A stretch of DNA of 64,000 nt from Limimaricola sp027213785 (GCF_050847355.1 NZ_CP193755.1:1674001-1738000); one strand, 5' to 3'; numbered from the stretch's first letter, positions 51,692-62,134 are shown. Numbers and translations: made by a program. Notes: generated from the sequence alone by a model not told the origin.

Positions 51692-53341
51692 TCAGGCCCG
51701 CTCGCCGTCGATCCTGAACCAGCGATAGCCATGGCCCGGCAGCGCGATCTCGTCACCGGGCGCGAGCGGGTCGCCGGTCGCCTCGTCCGGCCCGCCGAGC
51801 AGCGCCACGAGATGGCTCGCCCCCTCGATCTTCGGAGCGCAGGTCACGGCCTCATCCGACAGGTTGTGCAGCGTCAGCACCCGCGAGCCGCGCCAGGACG
51901 ACACCAGCCCCAGCACCGCCTCGGGCAGGCCGTCGATGACCGCCGTGTCGCCCCAGCCGATCTCGGGACAGGCGCGACGGCAGCGCACCAGCTGCTGCAC
52001 CCGGGTCAGCAGGCTGCCGGGGCGACCGCGCTGCGCCGCGACCGAGGTCTCGTGAAAGCCGAACGGCCCGTCCTCGACCAGCGGCCGCACCGGGTCGCAA
52101 TCCGCGCGCGAGAACCCGGCCCGATGCTCGTCGGCCCATTGCATCGGCGTGCGCACGGCGTTGCGCTCGGACAGCGACAGGTCCTCGCCCTGCCCGATCT
52201 CGTCGCCATACCACATCACCGGCGTGCCCGGCAGCGCGAACAGGAGCGACTGCGCCAGCGCCACCCGGTCGATGTCGCCCAGCATCGGCGCGAGGCGGCG
52301 CCGCAGCCCGCGCCCATAGAGCTGCATCTCCTCGTCGGGGCCGAAGGCGTCGAACACCTCCTGCCGTTCCGCCTCCGAGAGCTTGTCGAGCGACAGCTCG
52401 TCGTGGTTGCGCAGGAAGGTGGCCCATTGCGCCTGATCGGGCGCCTCTTTGGGGCGCGAGCCCAGCGCCTCGACGATTGGCGCCGCCTGCGACCGGGCCA
52501 GCGCCAGGAACAGCGCCTGGTTCAGCGGAAAGTCGAGGATCAGGTGCATCCGCTCGTCGGTGCCGAACTCGCGGCCGCCGAAATACTCGGGCGCCTTGTC
52601 GCGGGTGATGTTGGCCTCGGCCAGCATGATCGCCCCGGCGCGCCGCCATGACAGGAAGTCGCGCATCTCCGACAATAGCAGCAGCGGGTCGCGGTCAGGC
52701 TCCTCTTCAAGACCCTTGTACTCGACCAGGAACGGCACCGCGTCGATCCGGAAGCCCCAGACCCCCAGCTCGAGCCAGTAGCCCATGATCTTCAGGATCT
52801 CCTCGCGCACCGCCGGGTTGGCGATGTTGAAATCGGCCTGATGCTCGTAGAAGCGGTGCAGGTACCACGCCCCGGCCTGCTCGTCCCAGGTCCAGACCGC
52901 CTCCTGCACACCGGGAAAGATGATGCCGTCGGTGATGTCCTCGGGCTTCTCCTCGGACCAGACGAACCAGTCGCGATAGGGGCTGTCGGGGTCGGAGCGG
53001 GCCGACTGGAACCACGGGTGATCGATCGAGCAGTGGTTGACCACCAGATCGACGATCACCTTGAGCCCGCGATCGGCGGCGGCGCGGGCGAAGCCCACGA
53101 AGTCGCCCGCATTGCCCGATCGCGGATCGATGCCGTAGAAATCGGTGATGTCGTAGCCGTTGTCGCGGTTCGGCGTCGGGTAGAACGGGTTGAGCCAGAT
53201 CGCCGTGGCGCCCAGGCCCTCGATATGATCGAGCCGGTCGGCCAGGCCCCTGAAATCGCCGATGCCGTCGCCATTGGCATCCATGAAGGTCTCGACATCG
53301 AGACAGTAGATCACGGCGTTCTTGTACCACAGGTCGATCAT
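51692..53341 (-). CDS. GH13 alpha-amylase family protein, trehalose-synthase-like
   Basis: 549 residues. The (beta/alpha)8 core starts WYKNAVIYCLDVETFMDANG, with DGIGDFRGLADRLDHIEGLG. The four GH13 regions are visible: VIVDLVVNHCS, GFRIDAVPF (nucleophile Asp), IMLAEANI (acid/base Glu) and FLRNHDELSLDKL. The last region is typical of TreS (maltose-trehalose interconversion). It stands alone, without otsAB, treY or treZ beside it, so the substrate is not certain. I chose ATG 53341. Confidence 0.82.
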   Translation of the reverse strand: MIDLWYKNAVIYCLDVETFMDANGDGIGDFRGLADRLDHIEGLGATAIWLNPFYPTPNRDNGYDITDFYGIDPRSGNAGDFVGFARAAADRGLKVIVDLVVNHCSIDHPWFQSARSDPDSPYRDWFVWSEEKPEDITDGIIFPGVQEAVWTWDEQAGAWYLHRFYEHQADFNIANPAVREEILKIMGYWLELGVWGFRIDAVPFLVEYKGLEEEPDRDPLLLLSEMRDFLSWRRAGAIMLAEANITRDKAPEYFGGREFGTDERMHLILDFPLNQALFLALARSQAAPIVEALGSRPKEAPDQAQWATFLRNHDELSLDKLSEAERQEVFDAFGPDEEMQLYGRGLRRRLAPMLGDIDRVALAQSLLFALPGTPVMWYGDEIGQGEDLSLSERNAVRTPMQWADEHRAGFSRADCDPVRPLVEDGPFGFHETSVAAQRGRPGSLLTRVQQLVRCRRACPEIGWGDTAVIDGLPEAVLGLVSSWRGSRVLTLHNLSDEAVTCAPKIEGASHLVALLGGPDEATGDPLAPGDEIALPGHGYRWFRIDGERA

Positions 53342-53400
53342 CGCGGCCTCCCTTTCCACGCCAGTTAGGCCGCGCGCCCGCCCCGGCGAGAGCGGCTGCG

Positions 53401-53432
53401 AAAAGGGCGGCCCGGATCGCTCCGGGCCGCCC
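53401..53432 (-). terminator. Rho-independent terminator of phoX
   Basis: Twelve-base perfect stem GGGCGGCCCGGA / TCCGGGCCGCCC around a 4-base loop, with TTTT on the minus-strand 3' side. It ends phoX before the amylase gene. Confidence 0.9.
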
Positions 53433-53456
53433 CCACCTCGCCGATCGGCGGATCGA

Positions 53457-55334
53457 TCAGCCGATCACGGCGCCGTCGGTGCGGCGGATCGCGACGATCG
53501 AGGAGCGCGGCAGCGCCTCGGGGTCGGGGAAGTTCATCGGGTGCTGGATGCCCACGAACATGGTCTTCCGGTCGGTGGAGAAGGTCGCGCCGGTGACCTC
53601 GGAGCCGTTCGGCCCGGTCATGAAGCGCGCGATCTCGCCCGTCTCCGGGTCGCCGCAGAGCATCTGGTTGTTGCCCATGCCGGCAAAGTCGCCCTCGTTG
53701 CTGTCGTCGCCGTCGGTCTGGATCCACAGCATGCCCTTGCTGTCGAACTTCATCCCGTCGGGCGAATTGAACATGTTGCCCGGCGTGACGTTGTCCGAGC
53801 CCGCATAGGCGTCGTCATGCACCTCGGGGTTGCCGGCCATCACGTAGAGATCCCAGTCGAAGCCATCGGCGGCGTGATCCTCACCGGTCGGGCGCCAGCG
53901 GACGATCTGGCCGTAATTGTTCTCGGCCCGCGGGTTCGGCCCGGTGGCCGGGGTCTCGTCGCCGCCCGCATTGGGCTTCACGGCGCGGTTCTTGTTGTTG
54001 GTGAGCGCGCAGTAGGCCTCGGCCTTCGCCGGGTTCACCGCGACCCATTCGGGGCGGTCCATGGTGGTGGCCCCCACGGCCGAGGCGGCCTGACGGGTGT
54101 GGATGTGGATCATCGCGCGATCCATGCGGGTGGCCTCGGGGGTCAGCGCCAGCCATTCGCCGGTGCCGTCCTCGTGGAACCGGGCCACGTAGAGCTGGCC
54201 GTCATCGAGCAGCGTCGAGGTGTCGCCGCCCTCCTCGTAGGTGCCGTTCGAGACGTAGCGGTAGAGGAACTCGCCGCGCTCGTCATCGCCCAGATAGACC
54301 ACCACGCGGTTGTCGGCGGCCAGCGTCACCTCGGCGTTCTCGTGCTTGAAGCGGCCCAGCGCGGTGCGCTTCACCGGGGTCGAGCTGGCGTCGGCGGGGT
54401 CGATCTCGACCACGTAGCCGGCGCGGTTCGGCTCGTTGGGGGTCTTCGAGATGTCGAAGCGGGCGTCGAACATCTCGTAGTCGTAGCCCGATTCCAGCTC
54501 GATGCCGTAGCGGTCGAAGCCCTCGGGGCGCTCGAACGCCGCATCGGTCGAGCCGAAATAGCCGTTGAAGTTCTCTTCGCAGGTCAGGTAGGTGCCCCAG
54601 GGCGTGCGGCCGGCGCCGCAGTTGTTGAAAGTCCCCAGCGCCTCGGTGCCCGTGGGATCGGCCTCGGTCTTGAGCAGGTCGTGACCGGCGGCGGGGCCCG
54701 CGATGCGCATCGGCGTGTTGTGGGTGATGCGGCGGTTGTAGGGGCTGTCGACCACGATCTCCCAGCCGTTCTCGCCCTCGGCCACCTCGAACACCGCCAC
54801 GCCCTGCGCGTCCTGGATCTTGCGCACGTCATCGGCGGAGACCGGCGCGCCCTCGTCGTTCTGCGGCAGGTTGATGTCGAGATTGGCGTATTCGTGGTTC
54901 ACCGCGATCACCTCGCGGCCATCGATCGAGAACAGCTCCATGCCGTCGGTGTTCTCGCCGAAGGCGCGGGCCTGGCCCTCGACCGTGGTGCCGGTCTGCG
55001 GGTCGAAGGCGGGCGCGTCCGAGAACAGCGGGTCGCCCCAGCTCGCCACGGTCTTCCACTCGTAGCCCTCGGGGACGTGGATGGTGAAATCGGTCTGCGC
55101 CGCGATCGGGGTGAAGGCGAAGCGCGAGCCCCCCTGCGCCAGCGCCGTCGATCCCCTGAGCATGCCCGAGCCCATCACGGCGGCACCCGAGCCGAAGGCC
55201 ACCAGACCCGACAGGAAGCCGCGACGCGACACCGCGCCCGCGACGACGCGGTCGAAATCGGTGGTCTCGGGCGTCGGCCGGCGCAGCTCGTCGAGCTCGT
55301 CCCAGCTAATCTTGTTGATGTTGAAGCGCTTCAT
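53457..55334 (-). CDS. phoX: PhoX family alkaline phosphatase
   Basis: 625 residues. A Tat signal (SRRGFLSGLVAFGSGAAVMG) sits about 30-50 residues in, as usual for PhoX. The DUF839 body includes GTYLTCEENFNGYFGS, a Ca/Fe ligand region, and MDRPEWVAVNPAKAEAYCAL. PhoX enzymes are folded before export and release phosphate from organic esters using calcium and iron. A Pho-box-like repeat lies upstream and a terminator downstream, so it is a single-gene unit. Confidence 0.9.
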   Translation of the reverse strand: MKRFNINKISWDELDELRRPTPETTDFDRVVAGAVSRRGFLSGLVAFGSGAAVMGSGMLRGSTALAQGGSRFAFTPIAAQTDFTIHVPEGYEWKTVASWGDPLFSDAPAFDPQTGTTVEGQARAFGENTDGMELFSIDGREVIAVNHEYANLDINLPQNDEGAPVSADDVRKIQDAQGVAVFEVAEGENGWEIVVDSPYNRRITHNTPMRIAGPAAGHDLLKTEADPTGTEALGTFNNCGAGRTPWGTYLTCEENFNGYFGSTDAAFERPEGFDRYGIELESGYDYEMFDARFDISKTPNEPNRAGYVVEIDPADASSTPVKRTALGRFKHENAEVTLAADNRVVVYLGDDERGEFLYRYVSNGTYEEGGDTSTLLDDGQLYVARFHEDGTGEWLALTPEATRMDRAMIHIHTRQAASAVGATTMDRPEWVAVNPAKAEAYCALTNNKNRAVKPNAGGDETPATGPNPRAENNYGQIVRWRPTGEDHAADGFDWDLYVMAGNPEVHDDAYAGSDNVTPGNMFNSPDGMKFDSKGMLWIQTDGDDSNEGDFAGMGNNQMLCGDPETGEIARFMTGPNGSEVTGATFSTDRKTMFVGIQHPMNFPDPEALPRSSIVAIRRTDGAVIG

Positions 55335-55397
55335 GGCATGTCCCCTTGTTGCCGGACGGCTTGTGCCGCCCTGCTAGTGCCCGGCCTTGAAGGGGAT

Positions 55398-55426
55398 GCG
55401 ACGGTTTTGTGAGAGTTTTGTATCAA
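55398..55426 (-). promoter_or_regulatory. Pho-box-like direct repeats upstream of phoX
   Basis: On the minus strand: TTGATACAAAA, CTCTCACAAAA, then CCGTCGC. The last two give CTCTCAC-AAAA-CCGTCGC, close to the PhoB consensus CTGTCAT-AAAT-CTGTCAT, with the 11-base period. It lies 64 bases before the phoX ATG. Confidence 0.5.
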
Positions 55427-55507
55427 GGTCGGTTTCGGCGGGAACCCGCGGGAACGGCCCCGGTGCTTTCACGTTGACGTGTCGACAGACATCATCGGAG
55501 GCCCGAC

Positions 55508-56458
55508 ATGGCGCACGCGAAGAACCCAGATGCCCATCCGGGCGACATCAACAAGCCGGGCTGGTTCGCCACCCTCAAGCGGGTCTATTCCGAGATCGGC
55601 GACGACCATGTCAGCCTGATCGCCGCCGGCTGCGCCTTCTACGGCCTGCTCGCGATCTTTCCCGGCATCGTCGCCGCCATGGCCATCGCCGGGCTGTTCT
55701 TCGAACCCTCGACCGTGGTGAACCAGCTCGAAAGCCTCTCCGGATTCCTGCCGCAGCAGGCCGCCGAGATCGTGCTGGGTCAGGCGCAGGAGGTCGCGGG
55801 CTCCGAGGAAGGCGGTCTCGGCCTCGCCGCGGTCTTCGGCATCCTCGTCGCGATCTATTCGGCCTCCAAGGGCGTGCAGTCGCTGATGGAGGGGCTCAAC
55901 GTCGCCTTCGAGGCCGAGGAGAGCCGCGGGCTGGTGAAGTTCAACCTCGTGAAGCTGGCGCTGACGCTGGGCATGATCCTCGGCTTCCTGCTGATCGTCG
56001 CGGTGGCCGCGCTGCTGCCCGCCGTGCTGGGCGTGCTGCCCTGGGGCGCCACGACCGAGCTGATCATCAACATCGTGCGCTGGCCCGTGCTGCTGGTCTT
56101 CGTGGCGCTGGGGCTGGCCATCCTCTACCGCTACGGCCCCGACCGGGGCGAGAAGAAATGGCGCTGGATCACGCCGGGCGCCGCGCTGGCCTGCCTGCTG
56201 TGGCTGGTGGGATCGCTGGGCTTCGCCTTCTACGTCCGCAACTTCGGCGGCTACAACGAGACGTTCGGCGCGCTGGGCGGGGTGATCGTGCTGCTGATGT
56301 GGCTCTGGCTGTCCTCCTTCATCGTGCTGATGGGCGCCGAGTTCGACAGCGAGATGGAGCGTCAGGCCAAGCACGACCCGCAGCCCGAGGACGCCAGGAA
56401 CGACCCCCTCATGGAAGATGCCAAGGCCGAGGCCGGAAAACCCGCCGCGCAGAGCTGA
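55508..56458 (+). CDS. YihY/BrkB family membrane protein
   Basis: 316 residues with about six helices. The family blocks are present: GDDHVSLIAAGCAFYGLLAIFP, IYSASKGVQSLMEGLNVAFE, and GFAFYVRNFGGYNETFGALG GVIVLLMWLWLSSFIVL with the conserved N-x-T-F-G and LMGAEFDSEMERQ end. YihY proteins are inner-membrane proteins of unclear function, once taken for RNase BN. The tail (about 30 residues) is charged. Confidence 0.9.
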   Translation: MAHAKNPDAHPGDINKPGWFATLKRVYSEIGDDHVSLIAAGCAFYGLLAIFPGIVAAMAIAGLFFEPSTVVNQLESLSGFLPQQAAEIVLGQAQEVAGSEEGGLGLAAVFGILVAIYSASKGVQSLMEGLNVAFEAEESRGLVKFNLVKLALTLGMILGFLLIVAVAALLPAVLGVLPWGATTELIINIVRWPVLLVFVALGLAILYRYGPDRGEKKWRWITPGAALACLLWLVGSLGFAFYVRNFGGYNETFGALGGVIVLLMWLWLSSFIVLMGAEFDSEMERQAKHDPQPEDARNDPLMEDAKAEAGKPAAQS

Positions 56459-56548
56459 ATCCTTTGCGGATCGACCCTGAATGACCGCGAAGCGTTAAGA
56501 AAGTTTCTCGCGCTGTGCGGTCCGCGACATTTTCTCCGCCGTTTGCGG

Positions 56549-56578
56549 TTGACCCCCGCGCCCGCCCGTGCATATCTG
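56549..56578 (+). promoter_or_regulatory. Candidate promoter of the acetolactate synthase operon
   Basis: TTGACC (56549-56554), an 18-base spacer and TATCTG (56573-56578). Transcription would start about 20 bases before the leader-peptide ATG. Confidence 0.5.
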
Positions 56579-56607
56579 CGCGGGCGGAACGGAAAGGACC
56601 GGAGAAG

Positions 56608-56655
56608 ATGGATCTCCTTCTTGTAATCGGTGAGGCAGGGCGCGTGGGCCGGTAA
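56608..56655 (+). CDS. Leader peptide of the acetolactate synthase operon
   Basis: A 15-codon frame, MDLLLVIGEAGRVGR then TAA, preceded by GGAG at four bases from the ATG. Residues 3-7 are Leu-Leu-Leu-Val-Ile, exactly the three end products of the pathway. Ribosome stalling at these codons would signal branched-chain amino acid shortage. The downstream segment 56638-56643 (GGGCGC) can pair with 56682-56687 (GCGCCC), which would disrupt the terminator. Too short for ordinary gene finders. Confidence 0.85.
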   Translation: MDLLLVIGEAGRVGR

Positions 56656-56683
56656 CGGCAGGGACCATGACGGTCGACCATGC

Positions 56684-56709
56684 GCCCCCGGATCACCGGG
56701 GGCTTTTTT
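56684..56709 (+). terminator. Attenuator hairpin of the acetolactate synthase operon
   Basis: GCCCCCGG-ATCA-CCGGGGGC followed by TTTTTT: a perfect 8-base stem with T6, 28 bases after the leader stop codon and 38 bases before the large-subunit gene. Confidence 0.9.
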
Positions 56710-56747
56710 GTGCGCAGGGCGCGACAGACAGACAGGGAAACGGCACG

Positions 56748-58526
<1,779 letters not shown>

Positions 58527-58527
58527 A

Positions 58528-59019
58528 ATGGACTTGAGCGACCCTCGTATCGCAAAGTATTTCGCGCTGTCCTTGGTTTTTCTTTCGTTTGCGAATTACT
58601 TTCGGTTTGCTAACGATGCCGCAAACGGAAGAATATCACCATGGATTGACTGGCCTGCGGGGCTGCTTAGTCTTTTAGCATTGGGGTTTTGCGTTCTCGG
58701 GAGCGTAACCCTGATGCGTGAGGACACTGGCGATGGCACACCAATAATTCTTGCAGCTACGGCTCTAGTAGCTGCACCCATGAGCTTCTGTCACTTGTAT
58801 CTGACGATGGACTTGTATGGGTCGTGCTTTAAGGCAGGAACGATGGTTTCGCCTTGGGACATCATATACTTCTCCTATTCTTCTTTTACGACATTGGTAT
58901 ACGGCGATGTGGTGCCGGTTGGATGGTGTCGCCACTTATCCGTTATTTCCGCTCTGAGTGGATACGTTCTTCTAGGGATATTTATCGCTAGTTTGATCAA
59001 TAAAACGAAAGGCACTTAA
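58528..59019 (+). CDS. K+-channel-like small membrane protein within the acetolactate synthase operon
   Basis: 163 residues with four hydrophobic segments (about residues 11-27, 45-62, 72-92 and 137-157). Between the last two lies a pore-loop pattern, IIYFSYSSFTTLVYGDVVPV (112-131), matching Ion_trans_2 channels, whose filter is usually T-x-G-Y-G-D. Here residues 122-127 read TLVYGD, so the first filter glycine is Val. It starts 1 base after the ilvB stop and ends 4 bases before ilvN, so it is co-translated. Base composition differs sharply: two 60-base rows have 27 and 28 G+C, whereas a row in ilvN has 42. This indicates recent acquisition. Function as a channel is not assured. Confidence 0.75.
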   Translation: MDLSDPRIAKYFALSLVFLSFANYFRFANDAANGRISPWIDWPAGLLSLLALGFCVLGSVTLMREDTGDGTPIILAATALVAAPMSFCHLYLTMDLYGSCFKAGTMVSPWDIIYFSYSSFTTLVYGDVVPVGWCRHLSVISALSGYVLLGIFIASLINKTKGT

Positions 59020-59023
59020 TGCC

Positions 59024-59590
59024 ATGCTGAACATCAAGGAAGGCTCGACCAGCCACTCCGCCTACAATCTGCGCTCCACCTTCTCCGACGTTGAGGAGCG
59101 CCACACCCTTGCGGTGATCGTCGAGAACGAGCCCGGCGTGCTGGCCCGCGTGATCGGCCTGTTCTCGGGCCGCGGCTACAACATCGAAAGCCTCACCGTG
59201 GCCGAGATCGACCATACCGGTCACATGTCGCGGATCACCCTCGTCACCTCCGGCACGCCGCAGGTAATCGAACAGATCAAGGCGCAGCTGGGGCGCATCG
59301 TGCCGGTGCACGAGGTGCACGACCTCACCGTCGAGGGCCCCACGGTCGAGCGCGAGCTGGCGCTGTTCAAGGTGCGCGGCGAGGGCGAGCACCGGGTCGA
59401 GGCGCTGCGCCTCGCCGACATCTTCCGCGCCAACGTGGTCGACTCAACGCTCGAAAGCTTCGTCTTCGAGATCACCGGCACCCCGGACAAGATCGACGCC
59501 TTCGCCGATCTGATGCGGCCCCTGGGCCTCACCGAGCTGGCCCGCACCGGCGTCGCCGCCCTGTCGCGCGGCCCCGAGGCGCGCGTCTGA
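59024..59590 (+). CDS. ilvN: Acetolactate synthase small subunit
   Basis: 188 residues. An N-terminal ACT domain (HTLAVIVENEPGVLARVIGL FSGRGYNIESL) binds valine for feedback control, and the C-terminal half holds the catalytic-subunit-binding domain (LALFKVRGEGEHRVEALRLA, FVFEITGTPDKIDAFADLMR). Symbol may be ilvH. The likely SD AAAGG lies inside the end of the preceding channel-like gene, about 12 bases before the ATG. Confidence 0.95.
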   Translation: MLNIKEGSTSHSAYNLRSTFSDVEERHTLAVIVENEPGVLARVIGLFSGRGYNIESLTVAEIDHTGHMSRITLVTSGTPQVIEQIKAQLGRIVPVHEVHDLTVEGPTVERELALFKVRGEGEHRVEALRLADIFRANVVDSTLESFVFEITGTPDKIDAFADLMRPLGLTELARTGVAALSRGPEARV

Positions 59591-59677
59591 AACCTGCGCG
59601 GACACGCTGACGCCGCGCGAGGCTTGCCCCCGCGCGGCGTTCCTGCCTTGCTGTGGGCCTGAGCGACGGAGGACCGC

Positions 59678-60607
59678 ATGGCGCAGAAGATCATCATCGA
59701 CACCGATCCCGGCCAGGACGACGCCGTGGCAATCCTGCTGGCGCTGGCCTCGCCCGAGATCGACCTGCTGGGGATCACCGCCGTCGCCGGCAACGTGCCG
59801 CTCGACCTGACCCAGCGCAACGCGCGGCAGGTGGTGGAGCTCGCGGGCCGCGACACCCCCGTCTTCGCCGGATGCGACGCACCGCTCGCGCGCCCTCTCG
59901 TCACCGCCGAGCACGTGCATGGCAAGACCGGCCTCGACGGCATCGCCCTGCCCGAGCCGACCCTGCCCCTGCAAGCGCAGCACGGCGTCGATTTCATCAT
60001 CGAGACGCTGCGCCGCGAGGCCCCGGACAGCGTCACGCTCTGCCCGCTCGGGCCGCTCACCAACATCGCCACGGCGTTCCAACGCGCGCCCGACATCGTT
60101 GAGCGGGTACGGCGCATCGTGCTGATGGGCGGCGGCTGTTTCGAGGGCGGCAACATCACCCCCGCGGCCGAGTTCAACATCTATGTCGACCCCGAAGCCG
60201 CGAAGATCGTCTTCGGCTGCGGCCGCCCCATCACCGTGCTGCCGCTCGATGCGACGCACAAGGCGCTGACCTCCAGAGACTGGATCGCCACGATGCGCGG
60301 CATGGGCCGGATCGGAGAGGTGGTGGCGAGCTGGACCAATTTCTTCGAACGTTTCGACGTGGCGAAATACGGCTCGGAGGGCGCGCCGCTGCACGACCCC
60401 TGCGTCATCGCCTGGCTGCTGCGCCCCGAGCTCTTCAAGGGCCGCGAGATCAATGTCGAGATCGAGACCGGCTCGGAGCTGACGCTGGGCATGACCGTGG
60501 CCGATTGGTGGGGCGTCACCGACCGGCCCGCGAACGCGCTGTTCATCGGCGATGTCGATCGCGACGGCTTCTTCGAACTGTTGACCGAGCGGATCGGGCG
60601 GCTCTGA
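59678..60607 (+). CDS. Nucleoside hydrolase
   Basis: 309 residues of the inosine-uridine-preferring family. The calcium motif D-x-D-P-G-x-D-D is IIDTDPGQDDAVAILLALAS, followed by GITAVAGNVPLDLTQRNA. Substrate-pocket residues appear in VLMGGGCFEGGNITPAAEFN and in ligand Asp of PLHDPCVIAWLL. It releases the base from ribonucleosides for salvage. GGAGG precedes the ATG. No transporter gene is adjacent. Confidence 0.93.
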   Translation: MAQKIIIDTDPGQDDAVAILLALASPEIDLLGITAVAGNVPLDLTQRNARQVVELAGRDTPVFAGCDAPLARPLVTAEHVHGKTGLDGIALPEPTLPLQAQHGVDFIIETLRREAPDSVTLCPLGPLTNIATAFQRAPDIVERVRRIVLMGGGCFEGGNITPAAEFNIYVDPEAAKIVFGCGRPITVLPLDATHKALTSRDWIATMRGMGRIGEVVASWTNFFERFDVAKYGSEGAPLHDPCVIAWLLRPELFKGREINVEIETGSELTLGMTVADWWGVTDRPANALFIGDVDRDGFFELLTERIGRL

Positions 60608-60638
60608 CCGACCTCTGGCGCGCCTGCCACCACCCGGC

Positions 60639-60665
60639 CGCCATGCGTATTTGAGGAACAAAGTG
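60639..60665 (+). repeat. Short dispersed repeat, copy B
   Basis: CGCCATGCGTATTT followed by GAGGAACAAAGTG in the nucleoside hydrolase/selO spacer. Shares the exact 14-mer of copy A at 8301. Confidence 0.4.
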
Positions 60666-60730
60666 GCCCGCGACGCCAAAATCGGCGGCGCTCCGCTTGG
60701 TTCGGCGGCGCGACGGCATAGATCGGGTGC

Positions 60731-62134
60731 ATGAGCCTGCACATCGCCTTCGACAATTCCTATGACCGCCTGCCCGACCGCCTGTTCACGCGGCAGGCGC
60801 CGGTCCCCGTGGCGGCACCGGGCTGGATCGCCCTCAATGACGGGCTCGCTCGCGAGCTCGGGCTCGATGCGGACGCGCTGCGTTCCGAGGAAGGGTTGGC
60901 GATGTTCTCGGGCAACGCCGTGCCCGAGGGCGCGGCGCCGCTGGCCCAGCTCTATGCCGGGCACCAGTTCGGCAACTGGAACCCGCAGCTGGGCGACGGG
61001 CGCGCGATCCTTCTGGGCGAGGTGGTGGGCCCGGACGGCATCCGCCGCGACATCGCGCTCAAGGGATCGGGGCGCACGCCCTATTCCCGCATGGGCGACG
61101 GCCGTGCCTGGATCGGCCCGGTGATCCGCGAATATCTGATGAGCGAGGCGATGCACGCGCTCGGCGTGCCGACCACCCGCGCGCTCGCCGCCGTCACCAC
61201 CGGCGAGGAGGTGATCCGGGAAACCGCCCTGCCCGGCGCGGTGCTGACCCGCGTGGCGCAAAGCCATATCCGTGTCGGCACCTTCCAGATCCTCACGGCG
61301 CGCGGCGATCTGGAGGGGCTGCGCGCGCTGGCCGATCACGCCATGGCGCGGCATTACCCCGAGGCGGGTTCGGTGCCCGAGATGCTGGCGCAGATGGTGG
61401 CGCGGCAGGCCGATCTGATCGCGCAGTGGATGAGCCTCGGCTTCATCCACGGCGTGATGAACACCGACAACTGCTCGGTCGCCGGCGAGACCATCGATTA
61501 CGGCCCCTGCGCCTTCATGGATGCCTACCACCCGGGCCGCGTCTTTTCCTCGATCGACGCCTATGGCCGCTATGCCTACGGCAATCAGCCGCAGGTGGCG
61601 CTGTGGAACATCGCGCAGTTCGCCACCGCGTTGGTGCCGCTGATGCCGGACCAGCAACGCGCTGTCGACGACTTCACCGCGATCATCAACCGCTTCGCGG
61701 ATCTCTACCAGGAGGCGTGGATTGCCCGGTTCGGGGCCAAGCTCGGCCTGCCGGACCCGCGCCCCGAGGATCGCCCTCTGATCGAGGGGCTGCTCACGGC
61801 CATGACCGGCGCCGAGACCGATTTCACCAATGGCTTCCGGGCACTGGCCGAGGATGCGCCGGAACGTACCGGCGCCTCCCCCGAGTGGATCGCCCGGTGG
61901 CGCGCGCGCGGGCCCGATTTCGGCATCGCGGCCGCTGCCAACCCGGTGGTCGTGCCGCGTCTGCACCGGATCGAGGCCGCGATCACCGCCGCCATGGCCG
62001 GCGATCACGCTCCGTTCCACGAAATGCTGGGTGTCGTGACCCGGCCATTCGACCCGGATCCGGCGCTGGCGGAACGTTACGTAGCGCCACCGCAGGAACA
62101 CGAAAAGGTCGACAAAACTTTCTGTGGCACGTAA
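60731..62134 (+). CDS. selO: Protein adenylyltransferase SelO (YdiU)
   Basis: 467 residues, near the E. coli length. A pseudokinase-fold enzyme that transfers AMP to Ser, Thr or Tyr of target proteins under oxidative stress. Blocks: YAGHQFGNWNPQLGDGRAIL, the reoriented ATP loop KGSGRTPYSRMGDGRA, HGVMNTDNCSVAGETIDYGP with metal ligands Asn and Asp, and FSSIDAYGRYAYGNQPQVAL. It ends K-T-F-C-G-T; the Cys corresponds in place to the selenocysteine end of eukaryotic SelO. Confidence 0.94.
   Translation: MSLHIAFDNSYDRLPDRLFTRQAPVPVAAPGWIALNDGLARELGLDADALRSEEGLAMFSGNAVPEGAAPLAQLYAGHQFGNWNPQLGDGRAILLGEVVGPDGIRRDIALKGSGRTPYSRMGDGRAWIGPVIREYLMSEAMHALGVPTTRALAAVTTGEEVIRETALPGAVLTRVAQSHIRVGTFQILTARGDLEGLRALADHAMARHYPEAGSVPEMLAQMVARQADLIAQWMSLGFIHGVMNTDNCSVAGETIDYGPCAFMDAYHPGRVFSSIDAYGRYAYGNQPQVALWNIAQFATALVPLMPDQQRAVDDFTAIINRFADLYQEAWIARFGAKLGLPDPRPEDRPLIEGLLTAMTGAETDFTNGFRALAEDAPERTGASPEWIARWRARGPDFGIAAAANPVVVPRLHRIEAAITAAMAGDHAPFHEMLGVVTRPFDPDPALAERYVAPPQEHEKVDKTFCGT

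Noticed and set aside
56667..56747. Upstream ATG start for ilvB, adding 27 residues
   Set aside because: It would place the attenuator hairpin inside the coding sequence, and the added residues do not resemble family N-termini; ATG 56748 after the terminator fits better.
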